DNA from: Acidobacteriota bacterium
GTDB lineage: Bacteria; Acidobacteriota; Terriglobia; Acidiferrales; UBA7541
DNA length: 64,000 nucleotides
Direction: 5' to 3'
Assembly: GCA_003223255.1 (NCBI GenBank)
Contig: QHYJ01000072.1
Span: forward strand, 17,300-81,299
Under the pieces are notes generated by a model, which ran no database searches, was not told the origin of the DNA, and saw only the letters and a list, made by a program, of their open reading frames with translations. Both the position numbers and the translations under genes were made by a program. Positions 25,223-36,006 of the stretch are shown here, one piece after another. Within the stretch, counting starts at the first letter, position 1. Each line of letters starts with the position of its first letter.

Positions 25223-27046
25223 TCATTGCAGGATGGTCACCACGCCACGGCCTCCATCGACGCGAATGCGCTGGCCGTCTTTGATCTTTTGCGTGGCCGT
25301 GCCCGTGCCGACCACCGCGGGCAGCCCGTATTCGCGCGCAACAATGGCAGCGTGGCTCATCGAGCCGCCGATGTCCGACACCGCCGCAGCAATCTTCTGA
25401 AAGATTGGCGCCCACGTTGGATTGGTGACCCTGCAAACCAGAATGTCGCCGTGGCGCAAACGGTCTATCTGTTCCACCGATTTCACCACGCGGGCCACGC
25501 CCTCAGCCACGCCACTTGAGGCCGCGAACCCCCTGATTTCGCTGGCATCCGCTTGACCGCCGGCAGCCAGCCACGCATCGAGGCGCTCGCGGGTGATGCC
25601 CCAAAGCAACACAATGGCGGGATCGTCGATCACTTCGGGGACAGGCCCGAGCGCGGGCGGAGTTTCGTGCTCGGCCCATTCCTTAATTGCCGCCTTGCGC
25701 TCCTGCACTATGGCGGGCCAGCGCGCGGGGCCACGAGGGGGCGAGCCGTTGGACCACGCGGTCATCAGGTCGATGATCGCTGCCTCAATCTCGTAGTGTG
25801 TCAGTTGAAAAACGTCCTCAGTGTCCTGAAAGAAACCATGCTCTGCCAGGAGCGCGCCAAACTCTCTAATCTTGTTGAAGAACAAGTTGGTATACCAATG
25901 TTCGCAATAGAATTTGTGGCCCTCGACATAAGGAAACACGCGGTGCGCCAGCGCGATCATCTGGTCATAGGCAGCGCGTTCCTCATCAATGTTTAGGAGC
26001 TCGCGATAATCCTCGATGAGCTGCTTGCGCTCGGCCATCAGTTTCTCGATGGGCCGCTCGATGCACTCACCGGCCTTGGCATTGGCGATGTAGCCGGGCA
26101 GGGCGCTGAAGGGAAGGGAGAGGTCGTCGTTCCACGAGCGGTGGTAATGGTAGAAGCCGTCGCCGACATTGATGTTGAACCACGGGTCGCGGGAGACCGC
26201 CAATTCCTGGAGCCAGGTTCTGCCAGGTTCGCCGAGTTGCTCGAGCGCCTTGATGATGTCGTCCGGCGATGCGCCCTCCCGAAGAACGCCATCGACACCC
26301 AGTTCAATGGCCCGCTTGGCGAGTTTTCTAAGTTCGTCGTCGGGACGAAAGATCTCGGCCTGCATGCCAGAAACCATGCGCGCCACGGTCTGCTCGCTGA
26401 TCTCCGGGAAGGCCTTTTTGCAGAAGTCGAAGAAGGTCATATAGGCGCCGTAACCGAGCAGCAGAAACTCGAAATGGTAGTGCCACATCCGGAAGTAGCC
26501 TTCCAAGGTTTTTTGGTAGACATCGAGGAGATAGTGGTTTGAGGCAATGCCGCGGCCGGCGTGGACATGCTCCAAGGGCTCGAACTCGGGGAGCGCAAGT
26601 TTGCGCAAGGTCTGGGCCTCGCGAATCAACGCCATCATCTTGTCTTTCCATTGCGCGATCAAGCGCTCCCAGTTGGCGTAGTAATAGAAGGCGCGCTGCT
26701 GAAACTCCTTTGTGCGACGCGCAATCTCGGCCGCATCGGTTACGGCGTTGCCGCCAATATAGATGCGTCCGTTGATGATCCGGTAGTCGATGCCTAGTGT
26801 CGTTGGCAGGCAGTGCACGCGCGTGTTCGCTGCGCCCAAAGCGCAGTAGGCGGCCTCCGCGGTGGTAACGTCGAAAGGGCTCATCGGTTCGGGGAAATGC
26901 ATGGAGTTGTAGAACCAGAATCGCTCGTCATCTTCCTTAGTGAACTGCATGTAATAGGGGTAGGCGGCCTGAGCGCGTTCGGTTCCCGGTACGACTTGGA
27001 GCGAACTCGGAAGGGGAAAGCCCGTAGGTTTGACGCTCGCGCTCAT
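25223..27046 (-). CDS. PEP-synthase central-domain-like phosphohistidine subunit (phenylphosphate-synthase / HpeHI-AcvAB type)
   Basis: This is a 607-residue protein. The C-terminal 100 residues carry the swivelling phosphohistidine domain with GGSMSHAAIVAREYGLPAVV (catalytic His). The long N-terminal part resembles the large subunit of phenylphosphate synthase. That enzyme and the Hpe/Acv aryl-ketone kinases move a phosphate from ATP to a phenol through this histidine. The partner ATP subunit follows immediately. Together with the carboxylase and HAD genes downstream, this predicts phosphorylation of a 4-hydroxyphenyl ketone. Confidence 0.83.
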   Translation of the reverse strand: MSASVKPTGFPLPSSLQVVPGTERAQAAYPYYMQFTKEDDERFWFYNSMHFPEPMSPFDVTTAEAAYCALGAANTRVHCLPTTLGIDYRIINGRIYIGGNAVTDAAEIARRTKEFQQRAFYYYANWERLIAQWKDKMMALIREAQTLRKLALPEFEPLEHVHAGRGIASNHYLLDVYQKTLEGYFRMWHYHFEFLLLGYGAYMTFFDFCKKAFPEISEQTVARMVSGMQAEIFRPDDELRKLAKRAIELGVDGVLREGASPDDIIKALEQLGEPGRTWLQELAVSRDPWFNINVGDGFYHYHRSWNDDLSLPFSALPGYIANAKAGECIERPIEKLMAERKQLIEDYRELLNIDEERAAYDQMIALAHRVFPYVEGHKFYCEHWYTNLFFNKIREFGALLAEHGFFQDTEDVFQLTHYEIEAAIIDLMTAWSNGSPPRGPARWPAIVQERKAAIKEWAEHETPPALGPVPEVIDDPAIVLLWGITRERLDAWLAAGGQADASEIRGFAASSGVAEGVARVVKSVEQIDRLRHGDILVCRVTNPTWAPIFQKIAAAVSDIGGSMSHAAIVAREYGLPAVVGTGTATQKIKDGQRIRVDGGRGVVTILQ

Positions 27047-27088
27047 CGCTACACCCCAATAGGTCAGCTCGGGTTATGTCCAGGGATG

Positions 27089-29005
27089 CTAACTCTCCAA
27101 GTTTTGGGAATCAATCCGCAATACCCTTTCGTCCCTGTCTCCGAACAGGATGCCCAGCAGTTCGGGGCGGTTGCGCTGAAGGGCGCGACTATTGACCGTG
27201 CCTTTCTCCGTCAACTCGCCTGCTGCGCTAGACGGGGGGACCTCGACAAGCAACGCCGCGACGATGCGGTTCGAACTGCCTGCTCCAGCGGCAGCAAGTT
27301 GGGCCAAACGTTCCTGGAAGATCGCCCGGAGCGCCTTGTCGGCAGCTAACTCGGCCGGTTTAACCGTATGATTCAGGCCCACCGTTGCGGCGCATACCTC
27401 CCAGTCGGGAAAGACAAGGATGCGGACGTCTTTGCGGTCAGCTCCCACAACCACAACTTCATGCGCGAGTGGTCGCAGAGCATCGAGCGCGTCAAGCCGC
27501 AGCTTTCCGGCGCTGACTTTGGTGCCAGAGCTTAACTTGAAGTCTTCATGAATCCGGCCATCGAAACGGAGACCAGCTTTGGGACGTTGCATATCAATGA
27601 AACTGACCAAGTCACCCGAGCGCAAAAAGCCTTCCTCATCAAAGGCCGTCTTTGTGGCTGCGGGATCTCGCCAATACCCCGAAGTGACATTGGGTCCTCG
27701 GTAGCGGATCTCAAAGCTATGCTCGTGCGGTATCAACTTCAGCTCTACACCGGGGACAGGTATGCCGACCACTCCAGGTCCGCTTGCGTGCACGTTGCCG
27801 AAGAGTGCGATGGGACTCGTTTCGGTCATGCCGAGGCCGGCGACCGTTAGGATTCGGTGTCCCACCGTTTCGACTGCCAGGCGCTCAAGCGCAAACCAGG
27901 TCGCCGGTTGCATCGAAGCCGCGGCATACCAGAGAAACTTGAGACGCCGGAAAAAATGTTCGCGCAGTGCGCGATCGACTTCGAGCTGGGGAATCAATAG
28001 TTCATAGCCCCTGGGCACGTTGAAATAAAGGGTTGGCGATACTCGCTTCAACAGCTCGAGGCTCAGACCAAACAATGCAGGAGTCGGTTTTCCGGGATCG
28101 ATATAGAGCGTGCCACCATTGTGGAGAATGATGCTGAGGTTGCTGTTGCCACCCGCGGTATGGTTCCAGGGAGCCCAGTCCACCATTATTGGCGGCTCGT
28201 CAGCCAGGAAGGGCGCAACTTGCCGCTTCATCTGGGAATTGGAGCAGATCATTCCGTGGGTGTTAATCACCGCCTTGGGCATTCCGGTTGAACCGGAGGT
28301 GAAGAGGTACTTGGCAATAGTTTCCCGGCCAACCCGGGCGGCGGCTGCTCGCACGGCGTCCCGCCGGCTGCCGTCGCCCCGCAGCCCTGCAACAGTGCGC
28401 ATTTTCGGTGACGGATTCCGCAGCGCGATGGTGGGGATATCTGGCTCCAGCGATTGTTCCATTGCGTGGCGATAGAGCGCGCCGTCTTCAATTACCAAGA
28501 GCCCCGGAGTCAGGAGCCGAAAACTGTGAGACAGCTTTTTGTAGTCGGTGCTTTGCAGCGCATAGGCAGGTGCGATCGGTGCGATGGGAATGCCAATGTA
28601 AAGTGCAGCCAGCATGACCAGCGCGTGATCGATGCTGTTTGTGCCGAGTATCGCAAGCGGCCGGTCCGGACTAAGTTCGTACCTGAGAAGGCCTTCGGCA
28701 AGAGCCAGCGCTTCCTCGTGAGCTTCGCTGTAGGAGATTGTTCGCTCGCCGCTGTTTGTCTGTTCAACGAGAAAGGTACGGTCTGGAGCTTTCTGCGCCC
28801 AGCGGTCCAGCCAGTCCCCGATCCGGTTGTCGTAGTCCGCGAGCGGCTCGAGCGATCGCATAAGATAGGCGCCATCGGCCCGGCGGGTCAGCGCAACGTC
28901 GGGCGAGAAGAAGCGCACCGGCCGCAAGGGCGCGCTCTGGAAAGCGCGTTGCTCGTTGAGTGTACTCAATGCCCGAAGCTTAATCGATGAAGTTTGCTGC
29001 GGCAA
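27089..29005 (-). CDS. Feruloyl-CoA-synthase-like aryl CoA ligase
   Basis: This is a 638-residue adenylate-forming enzyme with YLFTSGSTGMPKAV (P-loop), GLGMTETSP, and the RSGDLVSF hinge region. RPVRFFSPDVALTRRADG near residue 28 and the overall length match feruloyl-CoA synthases rather than shorter 4-coumarate ligases. In this cluster it could activate ferulate or the aroyl-acetate made by the carboxylase. The start is uncertain: TTG at 29005 has no good ribosome site, and a TTG at 28969 lies within a palindrome that may be the MarR operator. It is divergent from and overlaps the 5' end of the MarR gene region. Confidence 0.85.
   Translation of the reverse strand: MPQQTSSIKLRALSTLNEQRAFQSAPLRPVRFFSPDVALTRRADGAYLMRSLEPLADYDNRIGDWLDRWAQKAPDRTFLVEQTNSGERTISYSEAHEEALALAEGLLRYELSPDRPLAILGTNSIDHALVMLAALYIGIPIAPIAPAYALQSTDYKKLSHSFRLLTPGLLVIEDGALYRHAMEQSLEPDIPTIALRNPSPKMRTVAGLRGDGSRRDAVRAAAARVGRETIAKYLFTSGSTGMPKAVINTHGMICSNSQMKRQVAPFLADEPPIMVDWAPWNHTAGGNSNLSIILHNGGTLYIDPGKPTPALFGLSLELLKRVSPTLYFNVPRGYELLIPQLEVDRALREHFFRRLKFLWYAAASMQPATWFALERLAVETVGHRILTVAGLGMTETSPIALFGNVHASGPGVVGIPVPGVELKLIPHEHSFEIRYRGPNVTSGYWRDPAATKTAFDEEGFLRSGDLVSFIDMQRPKAGLRFDGRIHEDFKLSSGTKVSAGKLRLDALDALRPLAHEVVVVGADRKDVRILVFPDWEVCAATVGLNHTVKPAELAADKALRAIFQERLAQLAAAGAGSSNRIVAALLVEVPPSSAAGELTEKGTVNSRALQRNRPELLGILFGDRDERVLRIDSQNLES
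28956..28969. promoter_or_regulatory. Candidate MarR operator TTGAGT-GT-ACTCAA
   Basis: A perfect 6-bp inverted repeat with a 2-base centre, at the 5' end of the aryl-CoA ligase gene and 78 bases before the MarR start. Its position between divergent genes fits autoregulation. Confidence 0.45.
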
Positions 29006-29046
29006 GGGCTATGCTAAGCTCATGCTCGGAGTCAGAGGAGAACTTC

Positions 29047-29646
29047 TTGAGTGAAAGAAATCTCGCCGGAGTACGAAACAGGGATCGTCGCCTGATAGCG
29101 TCATCAAGCAGCACCGGCCAACGCGAGGATGAATTATCGACCGATGTTTACGACCAGGCTGGTCACTTAATTCGCCGCGCCCAGCAGATCGCCGTGGCGA
29201 TGTTTTATTCGACCATGGGCTACGAAGTGACACCCGTTCAGTATGCTGTACTGCGAATTCTCCAGGACCACCCGGGAATTGACCAGGTCACGCTGGCGCG
29301 GTTTTGCGCTCTAGATACTTCCACGGCGGCAGACCTGGCGGTGCGGCTAGAAGAGCGTGGACTCGTCAGGCGGATGATGCCGGTGAAAAGCAGACGCTTT
29401 CGTTTGCTGCAACTCACGCCGGAGGGAACCGTGCTTCTGAAAAAGCTCGTACCATTAGGCCATGTGCTGGACCGGCGCCTGCTGCAGCCACTCAACAAAG
29501 AAGAACAAAGAATTTTTCTGAGTCTCTTGAAAAAATTCGTGCACTTAAACAACAAGGAAAGCCGCGCCCCGCTCGACCGCGGATTCGATAGATCGTGCAA
29601 CAACAACACCGATGCGGGCGATAAATGGAAGAGCGCTAATGCGTGA
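29047..29646 (+). CDS. MarR-family regulator
   Basis: This is about a 199-residue winged-helix protein. The DNA-binding part is YEVTPVQYAVLRILQDHPG, then TLARFCALDTSTAADLAVRLEERGLVRR with the basic wing KSRRFRLLQLTPEG. The TTG at 29047 is favoured because GGAG lies 7 bases upstream; an ATG at 28987 would overlap the divergent ligase gene. MarR proteins such as CouR and FerC/FerR sense aryl-CoA thioesters and repress ferulate/coumarate genes. Position next to the aryl-CoA ligase suggests the same kind of effector. Confidence 0.85.
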   Translation: MSERNLAGVRNRDRRLIASSSSTGQREDELSTDVYDQAGHLIRRAQQIAVAMFYSTMGYEVTPVQYAVLRILQDHPGIDQVTLARFCALDTSTAADLAVRLEERGLVRRMMPVKSRRFRLLQLTPEGTVLLKKLVPLGHVLDRRLLQPLNKEEQRIFLSLLKKFVHLNNKESRAPLDRGFDRSCNNNTDAGDKWKSANA

Positions 29647-29808
29647 ATCATTTGCGCCGGCTTTCGCCTCAAGATCTTGAGCATTCGTTGGGCCGCAACC
29701 CGGGGCTAGACAAATTGCGAAGCCCTATCGAAAAACCCGCGGGTTGATGAGATGAGCTGTCTGCGCAGTCTGTCCAGCCTGGGTTTCAAGAACTGTTTGG
29801 AGAATGGT

Positions 29809-30678
29809 ATGACCTCGCCGCCACAAATCGATGTTGGCTCCATCCGCGCTATTGACGTGCACGTGCATCTCGAACCGGATGGCGACGCTACGGCCGCGGA
29901 CGCGGCGGCCAGAAAGTATTTCGGCGAGAGCGGCGCGCCGCGCGACCCGCGCGCTTTGGCGGATTATTATCGTTCCCGAAAAATCGCCTTTGTGGTTTTT
30001 GCCGTCGATGAGCGGCTCACCGGCCGGCGGCAGGTCACGAACGAAGAGGTTGTGAAGTTTGCTGCGGACAACGCAGACATCGCCATTCCTTTTGCCAGCA
30101 TTGATCCACATCGCAGGCAGGAAGGAGTTGAGGAGGCAAAGCGGCTGGTGTCCGCTGGAGCCGTCCGCGGATTGAAGCTCCATCCGCCGGTGCAGCAGTT
30201 CTCTCCGGACGACACCCTGGCGTACCCGCTGTACGAAGTTTTCGCTGCTGCGGGCTTGCCGGTGGTCTTTCATACCGGACACAGCGGCATCGGCACAGCC
30301 ATGCCCGGGGGCGGGGGCGTGCGGCTAAAGTACGGAAATCCGATGCCGATCGACGATGTGGCCGTGGACTTTCCTGGAATGCCCATCATTATGGCCCATC
30401 CTTCGTTTCCCTGGCAGGACGAGGCGATTTCCATTAGTTTGCATAAACCGAATGTCTATATCGACCTCTCCGGCTGGTCGCCGAAATATTTTTCGCCCAC
30501 GCTGGTTCAGTATGCGAACTCCCGTCTCAAGCACAAAGTCCTGTTTGGGTCGGATTATCCCTTCATCACGCCGGACCGCTGGCTCGCCGATTTCGAAACG
30601 ATTTCCATCCGGGACGATGTGCGGCCGCTCATTCTGAAGGGCAATGCGGTGAAGCTCCTCGGTTTGTCTACGGCCTGA
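29809..30678 (+). CDS. Amidohydrolase-2 family hydrolase (aryl-beta-ketoacyl-CoA hydrolase-like)
   Basis: This is about a 289-residue TIM-barrel metal enzyme. It has the H-x-H metal motif in AIDVHVHLEPDGD, GLKLHPPVQQF, VVFHTGHSG, PIIMAHPSFPW and the terminal metal Asp in VLFGSDYPF. It belongs to the amidohydrolase-2 group that includes gamma-resorcylate decarboxylase and the 4-hydroxyphenyl-beta-ketoacyl-CoA hydrolase of Rhodopseudomonas. The latter would release vanillate or 4-hydroxybenzoate plus acetyl-CoA and so complete the aryl-ketone route upstream. The ATG at 29809 has GGAG 6 bases upstream. Confidence 0.75.
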   Translation: MTSPPQIDVGSIRAIDVHVHLEPDGDATAADAAARKYFGESGAPRDPRALADYYRSRKIAFVVFAVDERLTGRRQVTNEEVVKFAADNADIAIPFASIDPHRRQEGVEEAKRLVSAGAVRGLKLHPPVQQFSPDDTLAYPLYEVFAAAGLPVVFHTGHSGIGTAMPGGGGVRLKYGNPMPIDDVAVDFPGMPIIMAHPSFPWQDEAISISLHKPNVYIDLSGWSPKYFSPTLVQYANSRLKHKVLFGSDYPFITPDRWLADFETISIRDDVRPLILKGNAVKLLGLSTA

Positions 30679-30750
30679 GGTTGCTCCTGGCGTTTCCCCG
30701 AGGTCTATTGGACTTCATTTCCGAAAAGTGTGCGAACGAAGTCATTCTGA

Positions 30751-32232
<1,482 letters not shown>

Positions 32233-32326
32233 GCGGAGTCTCCAGTCACTGGGTTTGCCGCGTCTTAATCTGGTCGACCGTTTTAAGGGGCCGCCTCCGG
32301 AAGGAACTCTCCCACAGAGGTGTCGC

Positions 32327-33295
32327 ATGCAGAACGAACCGCTCATGGACGTGGCCCATTTAGGTCATTTGGAATTGTTGACGCCAAAACCGGAAGAGAG
32401 CTTGCGATTTTTTGTCGACGTGATGGGCATGACGGAAACTGGCCGGGAAGGCGACTCCGTTTATTTGCATGCCTATGACGACTATGAGCGCCACTCCTTG
32501 AAGCTCACGGCGTCAAGGCTGCCAGGCTTGGGCCACGTGGCTTATCGTACCCGCAGCCCGCAAGCCCTCGAACGCCGCGTAGCCGCTTTAAAAGGATCGG
32601 GCTTCGACATCGGCTGGACGAACGGTGACCTGGCGCACGGCCCGGCATTCCTCTGCGAGGACCCGGACGGGCATAAGATCGAGCTCTATTACGAAACACA
32701 GTGGTATCAACCGCCACCCGAGTTGCGTCCAGCGCTGAAAAACCAGGCGCAGCGGTTCCCGGCGCGCGGCACCAACGTGCGCCGCCTGGATCATTGGAAC
32801 GGTCTCGCCGTGGACATCGCGGCGAATCGCGAGTTTTTCGAGAAATACCTCGGCTTTCGCTTGACCGAGCAAATCGTGATGGATGACGGCTCGGAAGCGG
32901 CTATCTGGATGACTTGCACGAACAAGAGCTACGACTTTGCCTACACGCGCGACCATACAGGCACCAAGGGGCGGCTGCATCACATCACCTACGCGGTCAA
33001 CAGCCGGGAAGAGGTGCTCTTAGCAGCAGACATCTGTCTGGAGAATGGGGTGTTTATCGAGACCGGTCCGCACAAGCATGCCATCCAGCAGACGTTCTTC
33101 TTATATGTCTACGAGCCCGGCGGCAATCGCGTGGAAATCGCCAATGCCGGCGCGCGGCTGATTCTTGCCCCGGACTGGAAGCCGATTCGCTGGAGCGAGG
33201 CGGAACGCAAGAAAGGTCAGGCATGGGGTCTCCAGACGATTGAATCGTTTCACACCTATGGCACGCCTCCCGTGGAAGTGGTCACCAAGGTATGA
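32327..33295 (+). CDS. Type I extradiol dioxygenase (VOC superfamily, catechol 2,3-dioxygenase-like)
   Basis: This is a 322-residue, two-module vicinal-oxygen-chelate protein. The first module begins DVAHLGHLELLTPKPEES. The second holds the likely Fe(II) triad: His in RLDHWNGLAVD, His in RLHHITYAVNS and Glu in NRVEIANAG. An AGAGG site precedes the ATG at 32327. Catechol 2,3-dioxygenases cleave next to the hydroxyls. In this operon it lies between the O-demethylase and the gallate lower-pathway genes, where a gallate or 3-O-methylgallate dioxygenase would be expected. Known gallate dioxygenases are of the unrelated LigAB type, so its substrate deserves testing. Confidence 0.85.
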   Translation: MQNEPLMDVAHLGHLELLTPKPEESLRFFVDVMGMTETGREGDSVYLHAYDDYERHSLKLTASRLPGLGHVAYRTRSPQALERRVAALKGSGFDIGWTNGDLAHGPAFLCEDPDGHKIELYYETQWYQPPPELRPALKNQAQRFPARGTNVRRLDHWNGLAVDIAANREFFEKYLGFRLTEQIVMDDGSEAAIWMTCTNKSYDFAYTRDHTGTKGRLHHITYAVNSREEVLLAADICLENGVFIETGPHKHAIQQTFFLYVYEPGGNRVEIANAGARLILAPDWKPIRWSEAERKKGQAWGLQTIESFHTYGTPPVEVVTKV

Positions 33296-33406
33296 AGATC
33301 GCGGGCGACTCTGGCGTGGGACAGATGCGCTACGGCGTTACGTCGCGACCTTGCTGGCGCACTCGCACGAGCCTTTCTAATACCTACAGCGAAGAGGCGC
33401 AGAATC

Positions 33407-34126
33407 ATGTCTGACAAGAAGACGGCCCTGGTCGTAAGCGCGCACTCCGCCGATTTTGTCTGGCGAGCCGGAGGGGCAATCGCGCTATACGCGGAGCGCG
33501 GCTGGGAGGTCACCGTGGTTTGTCTCTCTTTCGGGGAACGAGGCGAATCGGCGAAACTCTGGCGGCAGCCGGGGATGACGATGGAAAAGGTTAAGGCCGA
33601 CCGAAAACAAGAAGCTACACGCGCGGCGGAAGTACTCGGCGCGAAGACGATTTTCTTCGACGTGGGCGACTACCCTATGAGAGCACAAGACAGCGTTCTT
33701 TATGAACTGGCGGCGCTTTACAGGAAAATTCGACCCGAATTCATTCTCACGCACTCGCTGAAAGATCCCTACAATTTCGACCATCCGCTTGCTTCCCATG
33801 TGGCGCAGGAAGCTCGTATCGTGGCCCAGGCTCACGGACACGAACCGGGCACGCCTGTAATCGGCGCGCCACCCGTTTTTCTGTTCGAGCCGCATCAACC
33901 CGAGCAGTGCGAATGGAAGCCGCAAGTGCTGCTCGATATCACTCCTGTGTGGCCCAAGAAATACGCCGCATTTCAGGAAATGAACGCTCAGGAACATCTC
34001 TGGCACTACTACGAGCGCGTGGCCTTACAGCGCGGCGCACAGGCCGCGCGCAACTCGCATAAGAACATCAAGTACGGAGAAGCATACCAGCGTGTGTTTC
34101 CGCAGGTTACGGAGGAGCTGCGATGA
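33407..34126 (+). CDS. galB: PIG-L-family 4-oxalomesaconate hydratase (GalB-like)
   Basis: This is a 239-residue PIG-L/LmbE-fold protein with the metal motif in VVSAHSADFVWRAGG (the usual A-H-P-D-D is A-H-S-A-D here) and the second site near THSLKDPYNFDHPLASH. GalB of Pseudomonas putida, a zinc-dependent 4-oxalomesaconate hydratase, belongs to this family. The following two genes encode a LigK-like aldolase and a GalD-like tautomerase, so this assignment fits well. Deacetylation is the general activity of the family and the main alternative. Confidence 0.8.
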   Translation: MSDKKTALVVSAHSADFVWRAGGAIALYAERGWEVTVVCLSFGERGESAKLWRQPGMTMEKVKADRKQEATRAAEVLGAKTIFFDVGDYPMRAQDSVLYELAALYRKIRPEFILTHSLKDPYNFDHPLASHVAQEARIVAQAHGHEPGTPVIGAPPVFLFEPHQPEQCEWKPQVLLDITPVWPKKYAAFQEMNAQEHLWHYYERVALQRGAQAARNSHKNIKYGEAYQRVFPQVTEELR

Positions 34127-34800
34127 ACAAACCCGTGGTCGTCCGGAACGTGGAGCAGCCTCCCTCAGATGCGGTAGCGGCGCTCGAAAAGTATGGCGTT
34201 TCGACGGTTCACGAAGCGCAGGGGCGTTGCGGATTGCTTGCGCCTTATCTGCGTCCCATTTTTCCCGGGGCGGCAATTGCCGGGCCAGCAGTCACTGTGT
34301 CGCTGCCGCCGGGGGACAATCTGATGATCCACGTTGCGGTTGAAGTCTGCCGCCCGGGAAATATCCTTGTGGTCGCACCGACGTCCCCGTGCACAGACGG
34401 CTATTTTGGCGAGTTGCTCGCTACTTCTCTGCGGGCGCACGGCGTGAAGGGGCTTATCATCGAGGCGGGATGTCGTGATATTCGGTTGCTGACAGAAATG
34501 AAGTTTCCCGTCTGGAGCCGCGCCGTGAGCTCGCAAGGAACAGTCAAGGCTACGCTGGGGTCCGTGAACGTGGGCGTGGTGTGCGCGGGCGCCTTCATCG
34601 AGGCCGGCGATGTGATCGTCGCTGACGATGACGGAGCCGTGGTGGTGAAGCGGGCCGTCGCGCGCGAAGTAGCTGACGCGTCAGAGGCGAGGGTTCGCAA
34701 AGAAGAAGCGACTCGTGAGCGCCTTGCGCGCGGGGAACTCGGCCTGGACATTTACGGCCTGCGTTCAAAGGTTAAGGAACTTGGCCTGGAGTACGCGTGA
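34123..34800 (+). CDS. ligK: 4-carboxy-4-hydroxy-2-oxoadipate aldolase (LigK/GalC, RraA fold)
   Basis: This is a 225-residue RraA-like protein with YGVSTVHEAQGRCGLL, GDNLMIHVAV and GLIIEAGCRDIRLL, the conserved substrate and metal region containing the G-x-x-R-D motif. The C-terminal extension DDGAVVVKRAVAREVADASEARVRKEEATRERL is typical of the aldolase subgroup. It splits 4-carboxy-4-hydroxy-2-oxoadipate into pyruvate and oxaloacetate, the last step of the gallate and protocatechuate 4,5-cleavage pathways. It overlaps galB by 4 bases. Confidence 0.85.
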   Translation: MNKPVVVRNVEQPPSDAVAALEKYGVSTVHEAQGRCGLLAPYLRPIFPGAAIAGPAVTVSLPPGDNLMIHVAVEVCRPGNILVVAPTSPCTDGYFGELLATSLRAHGVKGLIIEAGCRDIRLLTEMKFPVWSRAVSSQGTVKATLGSVNVGVVCAGAFIEAGDVIVADDDGAVVVKRAVAREVADASEARVRKEEATRERLARGELGLDIYGLRSKVKELGLEYA

Positions 34801-34814
34801 AGGGAGGTGACCCC

Positions 34815-35933
34815 ATGGGTCGGGTATCGCAAACTTCCATTCCCTGTACGCTAATGCGGGGCGGGACTTCCAAGGGACCATTTTTCGTTGCAAGCGACCT
34901 CCCGAGCGAGGAGGAGTTGCGAGACCACGTGTTGCTCGCGGTAATGGGTTCTCCCGATGTGCGGCAGATCGATGGCATTGGCGGCGCCGATCCTCTCACC
35001 AGCAAAGTGGCCATCGTATCTCGTTCTGCGCGGCCGGGAATCGATGTGGATTATCTCTTTGCGCAGGTTTCCATCGACCGGCCGCTTGTTGATGTGACTC
35101 CGACCTGCGGGAATATGCTCGCTGGGGTTGGCCCCTTTGCGATCGAGCGAGGTCTCGTCGTGCCGCGCGATCCGGTCACCCCTGTCAGAATCTACATGGT
35201 GAACACGGCAAACGTCGCCATCGCGCACGTGCCGACCCCTAGCGGCGTTGCGACCTACGAAGGCGAAGCTACCATTGCAGGCGTGCCTGGCACCTCGGCC
35301 GCAATCCGTATCGACTTTCTTGATACCGCCGGTGCGGTGTGCGGCGCGCTCTTGCCAACAGGCCGCTCGCTTGATGAGCTTGACGGGATGGAGGCAACAC
35401 TAATCGACAACGGCATGCCTGTGGCCGTCTTGCGTGCCGAGTATTTTGGGAAATCCGGGTATGAGACTCCCGCCGAACTCGATGCCGATAAGAAGTTCAA
35501 GGCGCGTCTCGAAGAAATTCGCATTATTGTGGGCGAACGCATGGGGTTGGGCGACGTGCGCACAAAGGTTGTTCCAAAGATGACTTTGATCGCGCCACCG
35601 CAGAGCGGCGGGCACGTCGCCACGCGCACCTTCATCCCGCACAAATGCCACGCGGCCATAGGAGTTTTAGGTGCTGTGACGGTCGGAACCGCCTGTGTGC
35701 TACCCGGTTCGGTCGCCCGGGGCATGGTGTCCATTCCTGAGGGGCCCGTGAAGCGGCTCTCGGTCGAGCACCCCACCGGCGAGTTTTCGCTTGAAATTGA
35801 GGTGGAGGAAGGAAGCGGCGGTTTGAAGGTAGTCCGCTCAAGCCTCATTCGCACAGCTCGCGCGCTATTCCGCGGCAAAGTACTCGTTCCGGCGAATATT
35901 TGGGATGGTGTCGCGCGCGACTCTCCGCTGTGA
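34815..35933 (+). CDS. galD: 4-oxalomesaconate tautomerase (GalD, PrpF family)
   Basis: This is a 372-residue PrpF-family protein: IPCTLMRGGTSKGPFF at the N-terminus, DGIGGADPLTSKVAIV, and DVTPTCGNMLAGVGPFAIE with the catalytic cysteine. A strong Shine-Dalgarno (GGGAGGTGA) 4 bases before the ATG at 34815 sets the start. GalD interconverts 4-oxalomesaconate tautomers in gallate degradation; PrpF (methylaconitate isomerase) is the alternative but does not fit the neighbours. It completes a galB-ligK-galD set. Confidence 0.87.
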   Translation: MGRVSQTSIPCTLMRGGTSKGPFFVASDLPSEEELRDHVLLAVMGSPDVRQIDGIGGADPLTSKVAIVSRSARPGIDVDYLFAQVSIDRPLVDVTPTCGNMLAGVGPFAIERGLVVPRDPVTPVRIYMVNTANVAIAHVPTPSGVATYEGEATIAGVPGTSAAIRIDFLDTAGAVCGALLPTGRSLDELDGMEATLIDNGMPVAVLRAEYFGKSGYETPAELDADKKFKARLEEIRIIVGERMGLGDVRTKVVPKMTLIAPPQSGGHVATRTFIPHKCHAAIGVLGAVTVGTACVLPGSVARGMVSIPEGPVKRLSVEHPTGEFSLEIEVEEGSGGLKVVRSSLIRTARALFRGKVLVPANIWDGVARDSPL

Positions 35934-36006
35934 GTCCTCGAACGATGGAACATGGATAGGGTTTCGGACCAAGTTCCACGGGACATAGCTCTGCAATCCG
36001 CCGGCC

